Below, piece after piece: positions 51,372 through 58,849 of a DNA stretch of 64,000 nucleotides (position 1 is the stretch's first letter; every line of letters begins with the position of its first letter). The stretch lies in the NCBI GenBank assembly GCA_018436595.1, contig JAHDLC010000007.1, positions 1 to 64,000 on the forward strand, written 5' to 3'. Source of the DNA: Synergistaceae bacterium. Its GTDB lineage: Bacteria > Synergistota > Synergistia > Synergistales > Aminobacteriaceae. The translations under genes and the position numbers were made by a program. The notes under the pieces were generated by a model that was not told where the DNA came from, did no database searches, and was given only the letters and a program-made list of their open reading frames with translations.

Positions 51372-51947
51372 ATGAAACGCGTGAAAAAAATTCTCACGGC
51401 AGCACTCGCGGTACTTCTGGCCTTTTCACTTTCTGCTCCCTCTTTCGCGGATTCCTACGTCCTGGAATCATCGGGGATTTCTTTTTCTCTTCCGGATTCC
51501 TGGGAAGCGAAAGATTCCAAAATGGGAACCATGTTCACCCCTCCGGCCGGAGATGTAATGCTCGTTTTCGGCGAGACGACGGGGGAAGAAGCCTTTGAAC
51601 AGGCCATGGAAATGGTGGGAGACGTGGCCGGAGAGGTCGTGCCCGATCTCGAACTCGATGACGGCACCGAACTTGACCTGAACGGCATCAAGGCGATCGA
51701 ATTCGGCGGTTCGGGGACATCCGACGGGACGGAAGTTTTCGTCAGCGTTGTCCTCATGTCGGGAAAGGGCGAGAGCATCGCCTTCATGTTCTCCATCGGA
51801 GAGGAAAGCGCCATGAACAAGTATGAATCCGACATGATGGACCTGATCAGGTCCTTTGCCATGGAAGGAAGCTCTTCGGGTCCCTCGTCCGGAAAGACGA
51901 CACCCCGTCCGCAGTCCCGGCCGGCGCCCCAGTCGGGCGGCAGCTGA
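51372..51947 (+). CDS. Secreted protein of unknown function
   Basis: The 191-residue protein has a signal peptide (ILTAALAVLLAFSLSAPSFA, cleavage near residue 26). The mature start SSGISFSLPDSWEAKD resembles DUF1795/PsbP-like beta-sandwich proteins that begin with a similar F-x-x-P-x-x-W strand. The body is acidic and Met-rich, and the last 25 residues are Ser/Pro/Gly-rich and likely disordered. Function is unknown. It is monocistronic between terminators. AAAGGATG around the start gives a weak ribosome site. Confidence 0.7.
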   Translation: MKRVKKILTAALAVLLAFSLSAPSFADSYVLESSGISFSLPDSWEAKDSKMGTMFTPPAGDVMLVFGETTGEEAFEQAMEMVGDVAGEVVPDLELDDGTELDLNGIKAIEFGGSGTSDGTEVFVSVVLMSGKGESIAFMFSIGEESAMNKYESDMMDLIRSFAMEGSSSGPSSGKTTPRPQSRPAPQSGGS

Positions 51948-51960
51948 GGGGGCTGATGAA

Positions 51961-51980
51961 AACCCCCGTGGGGGGTTTTT
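51961..51980 (+). terminator. First of two tandem terminators
   Basis: AACCCCC (51961-51967) pairs with GGGGGTT (51971-51977), and the T-run follows. Confidence 0.75.
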
Positions 51981-52013
51981 GAGAGAAACGGGCAGCACGG
52001 TCAATGATTCTTC

Positions 52014-52046
52014 AGGAGCCTCCGGTGAACGGAGGCTCCTTTTTTC
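52014..52046 (+). terminator. Second tandem terminator
   Basis: A perfect 11-bp stem (52014-52024 with 52030-52040) with loop GTGAA and a T6 run. Two strong terminators in series fully insulate the chromate transporter genes. Confidence 0.88.
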
Positions 52047-52237
52047 CGCCGCGATTGCCCCTTCAGCCATAATAGGATACCCTTGTGCCGTGCCTCTGAA
52101 AAGCCGCCTCCGGCGACTTCTCCTGCGATCCTGCCCTGGGAAAAAGCGGGGGCTGCGCTTTCAGGGCGGTGAAATCACAGGGACGTCTCTCTTCCGGGAT
52201 GGACGCTGCCGGGTGTTATCCGGGAAAACCGGCCTGA
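52047..52237. other. Intergenic stretch without a recognisable gene
   Basis: I find no gene, repeat or RNA here. It is GC-rich with short open frames lacking ribosome sites. Confidence 0.45.
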
Positions 52238-52266
52238 TTGAAAAAAAAACGAGGATCATCTACAAT
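52238..52266 (+). promoter_or_regulatory. Promoter of the chromate transporter genes
   Basis: TTGAAA (52238-52243), a 17-base spacer and TACAAT (52261-52266). Transcription would begin near 52273, leaving a leader of about 100 bases. Confidence 0.65.
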
Positions 52267-52302
52267 CGGAAATGCAAGATGCAACAAAAGAATTGAAGCC
52301 GG

Positions 52303-52338
52303 CGTTCCCGCGAGAATCGCCTTCGCGGGAACGTTTTC
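52303..52338 (+). terminator. Leader hairpin, candidate attenuator
   Basis: An 11-bp stem (52303-52313 with 52323-52333) followed by TTTTCC lies within the predicted leader, 36 bases before the start codon. It could attenuate transcription of the transporter. Confidence 0.5.
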
Positions 52339-52373
52339 CGTGCATCAGGAAATGGAATGAAGGAGGAGTTGTT

Positions 52374-52901
52374 GTGGGAAAGGATCTTTTTGCCCTGTTC
52401 GTGTCCTTTGCGAAGACCGGCTCCGTGGCATACGGCGGGGGGCCGTCCATGGTGCCTCTGCTGAAGGCGGAAGTGATCGAGCGCCGGAACTGGATAGGCA
52501 CGGAGGATTTTATGGATGCCCTGGCCATAGGCAATGCCCTTCCGGGACCCATCATCACGAAAATGTCGGCCGCCATCGGCTACAGGAAGGCCGGTTGGCC
52601 CGGTGCCCTTGTGGCCATTGCGGGCATCATTCTCCCGAGTGCCCTTGCCCTGCTGGTCCTGATGGGGTTTGTCTCCCTTGTGAAGGACAATCCGCTGGTG
52701 ACGAGCATGCTGCGGGGACTTCGCCCCGTGGTGGTGGCCATGCTTGCCTACGCGGCCTGGGATATGGCTCCGAACGCTCTGAAGAACCGGACCACCTGGG
52801 TCATCTGCGGGGTGTCCCTGGCGCTGATGGTTTTCTCCCCCATTCACCCGGCCCTGATCATCGTTGCCGGGGCCGTGGCGGGCATTGCCCTTAAACTCTA
52901 G
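52374..52901 (+). CDS. chrA: Chromate transporter-family protein, first half
   Basis: This 175-residue membrane protein is a single-domain CHR (chromate transporter) protein with FAKTGSVAYGGGPSMVPLL (about residues 11-29) and the ALGNALPGP-type motif as AIGNALPGPIITK (about 50-62). Short CHR proteins occur as pairs of antiparallel halves that together equal one ChrA. GTG 52374 has AGGAGG seven bases upstream. The substrate may be chromate or another oxyanion. The second half follows 53 bases downstream. Confidence 0.87.
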   Translation: MGKDLFALFVSFAKTGSVAYGGGPSMVPLLKAEVIERRNWIGTEDFMDALAIGNALPGPIITKMSAAIGYRKAGWPGALVAIAGIILPSALALLVLMGFVSLVKDNPLVTSMLRGLRPVVVAMLAYAAWDMAPNALKNRTTWVICGVSLALMVFSPIHPALIIVAGAVAGIALKL

Positions 52902-52954
52902 GAGGCGGGCGATGATGGGGTGCCGCATACAGGAAGCGAAGAGGAGAGGATGAC

Positions 52955-53479
52955 ATGAGCACGGTCCTGGCATTGTTCTGGTCTTTTCTGAAAATAGGGT
53001 GCGTGGGATACGGCGGCGGGCCGTCCATGGTTCCCCTCATCAAGGAGGAAGTGGTGAACATCCAGCAGTGGATGTCCGTCACCGATTTCGTGGATATGCT
53101 CGCCATCGGGAACGCCCTTCCGGGACCCATAGCGACGAAACTGTCCGTAGTGATCGGGTTCGACGTGGCCGGTCCGCTGGGGTCGATCGCAGCTTTGGCC
53201 GGGACGGTGCTGCCGAGCGTCGTCGTCCTGATCCTGCTCCTGCGGTTTGTTGCCATGATCAGCGGCAACCCGAAGGTCACGAGCATGCTGAAGGGGCTCC
53301 GTCCAGTGGTGGTGGCCCTGCTCGCCTATGCCGCCTATGACATGTCCTTCGGCTCCCTGACAGGACCCCTCACCTGGGCCATAGGGGGTGTGACCCTGCT
53401 CCTGATGATTTTCACGAAGATTCATCCCGCCCTGTTCGTGGTGGCGGGCGCAGTGGCGGGGGCGCTGCTCGGGCTGTAG
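52955..53479 (+). CDS. chrA: Chromate transporter-family protein, second half
   Basis: The 174-residue partner shows the same signatures, FLKIGCVGYGGGPSMVPLI and AIGNALPGPIATK, with similarity over the whole length to the gene upstream, so the pair arose by duplication. The two probably form a heterodimer equal to a long ChrA. ATG 52955 has GGAGAGGATGAC upstream. The gene is followed by a bidirectional terminator. Confidence 0.87.
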   Translation: MSTVLALFWSFLKIGCVGYGGGPSMVPLIKEEVVNIQQWMSVTDFVDMLAIGNALPGPIATKLSVVIGFDVAGPLGSIAALAGTVLPSVVVLILLLRFVAMISGNPKVTSMLKGLRPVVVALLAYAAYDMSFGSLTGPLTWAIGGVTLLLMIFTKIHPALFVVAGAVAGALLGL

Positions 53480-53507
53480 CTGCAGACCGGGCGGAAAGCG
53501 GAATAAA

Positions 53508-53535
53508 AAGGGGCAGGCCCCGCGGCCTGCCCCTT
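53508..53535. terminator. Bidirectional terminator
   Basis: A 12-bp stem (53508-53519 with 53524-53535) and loop CCGC lie between convergent genes, with a T-rich tail on the minus strand for the peptidase gene. Confidence 0.8.
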
Positions 53536-53538
53536 GTG

Positions 53539-55485
53539 CTATTCTTCCCCGGTGGCGAGGAACCTGTCAAACCACTCGGTCATCTTCCGCAGGCGGGTAA
53601 GTCTGGGCCTGGGCCGGCCGCTCCGGCTGAGCTCGTGGTTTTCGCCCCGGAAGACACAGATTTCGGTCTCCACGCCGTGGAGCCTGAGGGCGGTGAACAT
53701 CTGCAGTCCCTGGGTGAGCTCGCACCGGTGGTCCTCCTCGGAATGGATGAAGAGGGTGGGGGTCTTCGCCCGGTCGGCATATTTCAGCGGGGAGTGCCAC
53801 CAGAGCTTCTCATGGTCGCTCCAGATGTCGGCGCCCTGCTGGTCCGGGACGAAGTAGTAGCCTATGTCGGAAATGCCCATCTTGGAGATCCAGTTGCTGA
53901 TGCTCCTCTGGGATGCGGCGGCCCTGAAGCGGTCCGTGTGGCCGATGATCCAGTTGGTCATGTAGCCTCCGTAGGACCCCCCGGTGACGGCCAGCCTCTC
54001 TTTGTCGACGAAGGGAACGTTTTCCGCTATCCAGTCGGTAAATGTCATGAGGTCATCGTAGTCCACGGTGCCGTATTTTCCCCGGATGTCGTCGAACCCG
54101 TTGCCCTTGCCGTCGCTTCCCCTGGGGTTGCAGAAGAAGACGGCATAGCCTTTTGACGTCCAGTACTGCATTTCATGGAAGAAGACGTCGCCGTAGGCGA
54201 ATTTCGGTCCTCCGTGGATATTGAGAATCGATGGGTACTTTTTCCCGTCCTCGAAGTTCACCGGTTTCATGTACCATCCGTCGAGAGGTTCTCCCGTGCC
54301 GTTGTCCACCGTTACATGCTCCGGAACGGAGAGAAGGCATTCCTCAGCCACCCAGTCGTTGAAGCGGGTGAGCTGCCGTTCTTCCCTGCCGTCGGCAAGG
54401 TAAAGCTCCTGGAGCTGCAGTCCCTTCATGCCCACCACGGCGGCCCTGCCTCCGTTGATCCTCCAGTCGTCCACGGAGAAAAGCTCCGAGGTGAACTGTT
54501 CAATTTTTCCTGTTGAATCCACGGTGTGCAGGTGGGACCGGTAGTTGTCCGTGGAGACGAACCAGGCCCTCCCGGCTTCGGGGGAGAAGGCAAGGTTCAA
54601 GTCGGTCGAGCCGTAGCGGCAGTCGGAGCCGACCGAGTTCCTGAGTCCCCTGTCGAGCCCGGGGGTGATGCAGACGGTTTTCCCGTCGCCCACCAGGTGG
54701 AATTTCACATTTTCGTTGATGCCGTATGCGGCGTAGTCGCTTCCGGTAACCAGGATCCGGCCGTCCAGCCATCCGGCCCACTTGCAGGAAAAGTCCGTTC
54801 CGGGGAGGATTTCCCTCACCGTGCCGTCAGGGAGTTCAATTTCGAGGAGGGCGCTGTACTGCCTCCTGACGTCCTTGAAGATGGGGCCCCAGACGAGGAC
54901 CGTTTTTCCGTCCTCCGAGAGCGTGTAGTTCTCGGCATCCAGAAGATCGGGGGTGAGCTGCCTTTCCGTTCCGTCAGGTCCGTAGCTGTAGAGCCGCTTT
55001 CTTTTCCGGCCCGTGAAGCCCTTGCCGTTGGAGCAGAAGGGAACCTGGTCGAAGAGCATCATGTCGGCGTCGTAGGGATTGTCGAAGGCCGGCTCGTCCA
55101 CCCCGAGGGCGAGCAGGGAGCCGTCGGGCAGCGGCGAGAGGGAAGAGAGGACTCTCGGAACAGTGCGGAGATGCCTGGCTTCGCCGCCGGAGATGTCGAT
55201 GATGTAGAGGGCCGTTTCCGTCTTTTTCGCGTCGTTCCGGCCGCTTGAGAAGAGGATGGAACGTCCGCCGGGCATCCAGGCGAAGGCTTTTTCCCTGCCG
55301 GAGGCTGTCAGCTGCCGGAGGGAGTCCGAAACAAGATCGTACAGCCAGAGGTTGGAGAGATAGCCGTTGTTGTCGTAATCGGCCTGGTGGACGAAAAAGC
55401 AGATGGCATTGCCTTCAGGGGAGAATTCGGGCGCTGACAGAAAACGGTACCGCAGAAGGTCTGTGAGTTCAACTGGTCTTTTCAA
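53539..55485 (-). CDS. S9-family serine peptidase (acylaminoacyl-peptidase/prolyl oligopeptidase-like)
   Basis: The 648-residue protein has an N-terminal beta-propeller-like region (about residues 1-390) and a C-terminal alpha/beta-hydrolase domain. Catalytic Ser is in TGGSYGGYM (about 487-495), Asp in HSEEDHRC and His in GENHELSRSGRP near the C-terminus. No signal peptide is seen, so it acts on short peptides in the cytoplasm, consistent with a peptide-fermenting lifestyle. It is 45 bases downstream of the MoaD-like gene and may share its transcript. Confidence 0.9.
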   Translation of the reverse strand: MKRPVELTDLLRYRFLSAPEFSPEGNAICFFVHQADYDNNGYLSNLWLYDLVSDSLRQLTASGREKAFAWMPGGRSILFSSGRNDAKKTETALYIIDISGGEARHLRTVPRVLSSLSPLPDGSLLALGVDEPAFDNPYDADMMLFDQVPFCSNGKGFTGRKRKRLYSYGPDGTERQLTPDLLDAENYTLSEDGKTVLVWGPIFKDVRRQYSALLEIELPDGTVREILPGTDFSCKWAGWLDGRILVTGSDYAAYGINENVKFHLVGDGKTVCITPGLDRGLRNSVGSDCRYGSTDLNLAFSPEAGRAWFVSTDNYRSHLHTVDSTGKIEQFTSELFSVDDWRINGGRAAVVGMKGLQLQELYLADGREERQLTRFNDWVAEECLLSVPEHVTVDNGTGEPLDGWYMKPVNFEDGKKYPSILNIHGGPKFAYGDVFFHEMQYWTSKGYAVFFCNPRGSDGKGNGFDDIRGKYGTVDYDDLMTFTDWIAENVPFVDKERLAVTGGSYGGYMTNWIIGHTDRFRAAASQRSISNWISKMGISDIGYYFVPDQQGADIWSDHEKLWWHSPLKYADRAKTPTLFIHSEEDHRCELTQGLQMFTALRLHGVETEICVFRGENHELSRSGRPRPRLTRLRKMTEWFDRFLATGEE

Positions 55486-55530
55486 CTGTTCTTTCTCCTT
55501 TGGGATAATGTCGTCGGCACGGGGAGGAAA

Positions 55531-55803
55531 TCAGCCCCCTCCTATGATGGGGAAGACGGCAACGGTGTCTCCTTCGGAGAGACGGGTTTCCCCTCCTCCG
55601 GTGTGGGCGATGTGCCGGCCGTTCACGAGCACGATCACCCTGTCGGAGATGGTATCGCCGTCGAAGGCTTCGTCGCGGAACTCCCCGCCGTAGCGGTCGG
55701 AAAGCTCAAGAAGGAGATCTCCCACGGTTCCGGAGCCTTCCGCGACGGTTTCTTTTTCCCGGGTGTAGTCCCGGATGGTGGCGAAAAACAATACTTTTAT
55801 CAT
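55531..55803 (-). CDS. MoaD/ThiS-like sulfur-carrier protein
   Basis: This 90-residue ubiquitin-fold protein begins with IKVLFFATIRDYTREKE and ends in GGG after IVLVNGRHI and GDTVAVFPII, the classic MoaD pattern. The C-terminal Gly is adenylated by a ThiF/MoeB-type E1 and then carries sulfur. An E1-like gene lies at 57989 and an AOR gene between, which suggests it is dedicated to the pterin cofactor of that AOR. The exact end in three Gly is unusual; MoaD ends in two. Confidence 0.85.
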   Translation of the reverse strand: MIKVLFFATIRDYTREKETVAEGSGTVGDLLLELSDRYGGEFRDEAFDGDTISDRVIVLVNGRHIAHTGGGETRLSEGDTVAVFPIIGGG

Positions 55804-55849
55804 GGAAACATGATATCCGAAAAAGGGGCGTTTTTCCAGAGCGGCAAAA

Positions 55850-55879
55850 AGCCCCTTCCCGGAATTCCGGGAAGGGGCT
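55850..55879 (-). terminator. Terminator of the second AOR gene
   Basis: A perfect 30-base palindrome (arms 55850-55864 and 55865-55879) folds as a long stem and is followed by TTTTT on the minus strand. Confidence 0.85.
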
Positions 55880-55895
55880 CCACTGAACGTTTCTT

Positions 55896-57695
55896 TTACT
55901 TCAGGGCAAGCTCCCTGAGTTTCGTGTCGGTGGGAAGGCCTTTGACGTCCCAGCCGCGGGCCTTGTAGTATTCCGGAAGCATCTCGGGAAGCCTGCTGAC
56001 CATCCCCTTGGAGGGGCCGTCGGGAATGGGTTCCTTGAGCAGCCTGTCGGGAAGGGTGTCCGCATTTGTCGGATCGAGGCCTTCCCTGAGGTTGAACATC
56101 CGTTCGATGTTCCAGATGCGGTCTCCTGCCTGGAGCACTGCGGCACCGTCAAAGTCGAGCCCGGTGGCCGCCTTGAGGAAGGCCGCATAATCGTCGGCGC
56201 CGAGGGCAAAGGATGTGAAAAGGCACATGCCGGAGGCGTCGATGGCCGCGGTGAGGTTCTGGAAGATCATGACCCATGTGGGCTTTGTGCTGATGTCCAC
56301 GGGATCGAGCTTCTCCGGCAGGCCGAGGACCTCGGGGGAGATGGTGTAGCCTCTCACGTGGCATCCGCCGCGGTTCGAGGTGGCGTAGTTCAGGCCGATT
56401 CCCTGGATGGCCCGTCCGTCATAGGCGGGCATTTCCTGCTTCTTGACGGTCATGGAGAACTCGGGGTGCCCGTACATCTCGCACAGCCTGTAGGAACCTT
56501 CGGCGAGCTTTCTGCCGAGGCCCTCAACGAGTCCCATCTTTTTCGTCCAGTATGTTATGGCTTCCTCGTTTCCGAAACGGAGTTCGGGGCCGCCCTCAAG
56601 CTCTTCCTTCCTGATGAAGCCCTTTTCGTAGAGTTCCATGGCCGCCGCGATGGTGACACCGGCGCTGATGGTGTCGAGGCCGTATTCGTTGCAGAGGTAG
56701 TTCGCCTCGATGATGGGTTCGAGCCGTTCCACGCCGCAGCAGACTCCGAAGGCGAAGATGGTCTCGTACTCGGGGCCTTCACCCTCCCGGTCACCGACCC
56801 TGGTGACCCGGCCGCAGCCGATGGGGCATCCGAAGCAGGAGTATCTCTTGGTGAGGAAGTCCTTGGCGAGGGTTTCGCCGGACTGGGTATCCGCCTCGGG
56901 GAAGTACGCTCCCTGCCAGTTGTTCTTGGGATACCCGCCGAGCTGGTTGATGATGTTCACCAGGACTGCCGTTCCGTAGGTGGGGAGTCCCTGGCTGGTG
57001 ACGGGATTGGTCTTGAGCTTTTCCATGGCTCCCGCAAGAACGGCCTTCATCTCGTCCTGGTTTTCCACGTAGGGGCGGGCGCTCCCCTTGACCACGACCG
57101 CCTTGAGGTTTTTGGATCCCATGACGGCACCGACGCCGCTGCGGCCTGCTGCACGGTTTTTGTCGTTCATTATGGCCGCGAGTTTTGAAAGTCTTTCACC
57201 GGCGGGACCGATGCAGGTGACCTTCGCCTTGGAATCGCCCACATCATCGAGGAGGGCGTCGGTGGACGCATGGCTGTCCTTGCCCCAGACGGCGTCGGCG
57301 TTCCGGAGCTCCACCTTGTCGTCGTTGATCCAGAGATAGGTCGGTTTAGGGGCCTTGCCTTCCAGGATGACCATGAACCATCCCGCCCTGGCGAGCTCGG
57401 CTCCCCAGAATCCGCCGGAGTTGCTGCTGGCGATGCATCCCGTGAGGGGGCTCTTGGTGACGACCATGTACCGTCCCGCTGAAGGAGCGCCTTTGCCGGT
57501 CAGGGGGCCGTTGGCGAATATGAGCTTGTTCTGCGGGGAGAGGGGGTCAGTGCCGGCAGGCACTTCATCGTAGAGGACCTTCGTGGCGTAGCCGCGGCCG
57601 CCGATGAATTCCTTCATTGTCTTTTCGCAGAGACTCTCGATCCCGATGGTTCCGGTGGTGAGGTTGACGCGCAGTACTTTTCCGAACTTGTCCAT
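55896..57695 (-). CDS. Aldehyde ferredoxin oxidoreductase (tungsten type)
   Basis: The 599-residue AOR has the full family pattern: GKVLRVNLTTG at the N-terminus, IGPAGERLSKLAAIMNDKNR (about residues 177-196), GVGAVMGSKNLKAVVVKG, cluster Cys in CFGCPIGC (about 289-296) and the fourth in GMCLFTSF (about 489). It oxidises aldehydes from amino-acid fermentation with ferredoxin as acceptor. ATG 57695 follows GAGGCGAAGAG. The frame is open and in phase for 68 codons upstream, through a terminator-like hairpin (see 57696-57905). It is not part of the 47.8 kb AOR operon. Confidence 0.93.
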   Translation of the reverse strand: MDKFGKVLRVNLTTGTIGIESLCEKTMKEFIGGRGYATKVLYDEVPAGTDPLSPQNKLIFANGPLTGKGAPSAGRYMVVTKSPLTGCIASSNSGGFWGAELARAGWFMVILEGKAPKPTYLWINDDKVELRNADAVWGKDSHASTDALLDDVGDSKAKVTCIGPAGERLSKLAAIMNDKNRAAGRSGVGAVMGSKNLKAVVVKGSARPYVENQDEMKAVLAGAMEKLKTNPVTSQGLPTYGTAVLVNIINQLGGYPKNNWQGAYFPEADTQSGETLAKDFLTKRYSCFGCPIGCGRVTRVGDREGEGPEYETIFAFGVCCGVERLEPIIEANYLCNEYGLDTISAGVTIAAAMELYEKGFIRKEELEGGPELRFGNEEAITYWTKKMGLVEGLGRKLAEGSYRLCEMYGHPEFSMTVKKQEMPAYDGRAIQGIGLNYATSNRGGCHVRGYTISPEVLGLPEKLDPVDISTKPTWVMIFQNLTAAIDASGMCLFTSFALGADDYAAFLKAATGLDFDGAAVLQAGDRIWNIERMFNLREGLDPTNADTLPDRLLKEPIPDGPSKGMVSRLPEMLPEYYKARGWDVKGLPTDTKLRELALK

Positions 57696-57905
57696 ATCTC
57701 TTCGCCTCCTTGGTTTTTGCATCCTTGGGTTGAACATGATCTGAAATAAAAAAAGGAGGACCACCGGCTTATCGCCGTGCGATCCTCCTTTGCAAACGCG
57801 GCAGGAATGGAAATCGCTTTCCAGACCCAATGCCTGCAGGTTCTCCTTGAGATTCTGCAGGTCGAAGGCATATTCATTTATGGGGAAACTTCTGCTCACC
57901 CATGA
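57696..57905 (-). ncRNA. Structured leader of the AOR gene, candidate riboswitch or attenuator
   Basis: Read on the minus strand there are three structures. First is a CCTGCAG/CTGCAGG stem (57861-57855 with 57839-57833). Second is GGAAA-GCGA-TTTCC (57822-57809), a stem closed by a GNRA tetraloop. Third is a long terminator-like stem AAAGGAGGA/TCCTCCTTT (57791-57783 with 57760-57752), with inner CAC/GTG and GGC/GCC pairs and a run of at least seven T. The AOR ribosome site lies about 50 bases beyond. Function is inference from structure and position. Confidence 0.5.
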
Positions 57906-57910
57906 TACTT

Positions 57911-57937
57911 TTTATACCAATTTGTGAAGTCTGTCAA
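57911..57937 (-). promoter_or_regulatory. Promoter of the AOR leader
   Basis: On the minus strand a perfect TTGACA (57937-57932) is followed by TATAAA (57916-57911) at 15 bases, or TAAAAA at 17. It predicts a start near 57905. Confidence 0.5.
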
Positions 57938-57988
57938 TTCTTTTGGGGAACCTTTCCTGTATAATTCCGGAAACGGAGGTGAATATCG

Positions 57989-58816
57989 GTGAGCTGGTTT
58001 GATTCTGTGGTGTATTCTGCCGAGGCGGTGGGCCCCTGGAAAATGGTTTCCTTCCTCGAACTCAGGAGGGCTGCGGCCATGGAAGGCCTGTCCCCCGCAG
58101 AAGCGGAAATATATTGCCTGGAAAACGGATACGTCCCGTCGAGGTACATCCGGAGCATGGGAACTCTCGGACCCGACGGTCAGCTCCGCCTTCTCTCGTC
58201 CTGCGCGGCCGTTATCGGCTGCGGCGGCCTCGGGGGGCTCGTGGGGGACCTGATGGCCCGTGCCGGGGTCGGCCGGCTTGTGTTTGTGGACGGCGATGTA
58301 TTCGATGAAACGAACCTGAACCGGCAGCTCCTGGCGACGGAGAGACTGCTCGGGAAGTCAAAGGCGAAGACGGCGGCCGCGCGGGCCATGGAGATCAATG
58401 GATCGGTGGATGCCGAAGGGAGGCAGTGCCGGTTCGATTCCTTTACTGCCGACGGGATTCTCGAGGGGGTGGACATCGTGGTGGATTGCCTCGACAGCCT
58501 CTCGTCCCGGAGAACCCTCTTTTCGGAGTGTGCCGTCCGGGGAATTCCCCTGGTGTCCGGAGCCATCGCGGGTTTCTGGGGACAGGTGGGCGTGGTGCTT
58601 CCGGGAGACGAGACCCTCACCGGCTACCTTGCCGGCGAGTCTGATACGGGAGTGGAGGCCGAAACAGGGAACCCGCCGTTTACGCCTGCCCTCGTGGCCG
58701 CCCTGCAATGCGCCCAGGCGGTGAAGCTCCTCACGGGGAAGGGGACGGTGCTCACGGAACAGCTCCTGTGGATCGACCTCGCCGACGACGAATTCACCCG
58801 GCTCAGGCTTCGCTGA
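57989..58816 (+). CDS. ThiF/MoeB-family adenylyltransferase (E1-like)
   Basis: This 275-residue protein has a ThiF core with the ATP-binding loop IGCGGLGG (about residues 75-82), the ATP-contact region VDGDVFDETNLNRQLL (about 99-114) and the downstream DCLDS strand. It lacks the two CxxC zinc pairs of MoeB and ThiF. The 65 N-terminal residues are a helical extension. It is divergent from the AOR and close to a MoaD-like gene, so it probably charges that carrier. GTG 57989 has GGAGGTGA upstream. Confidence 0.85.
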   Translation: MSWFDSVVYSAEAVGPWKMVSFLELRRAAAMEGLSPAEAEIYCLENGYVPSRYIRSMGTLGPDGQLRLLSSCAAVIGCGGLGGLVGDLMARAGVGRLVFVDGDVFDETNLNRQLLATERLLGKSKAKTAAARAMEINGSVDAEGRQCRFDSFTADGILEGVDIVVDCLDSLSSRRTLFSECAVRGIPLVSGAIAGFWGQVGVVLPGDETLTGYLAGESDTGVEAETGNPPFTPALVAALQCAQAVKLLTGKGTVLTEQLLWIDLADDEFTRLRLR

Positions 58817-58849
58817 AAGGAGGACGGCCGGAGGAGAATCCCTTGACCT

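Noticed and set aside
52374-53479. Frameshifted single chrA gene
   Set aside because: Each half has its own ribosome site, start and full CHR domain, so this is the known two-gene form and not a broken long ChrA.
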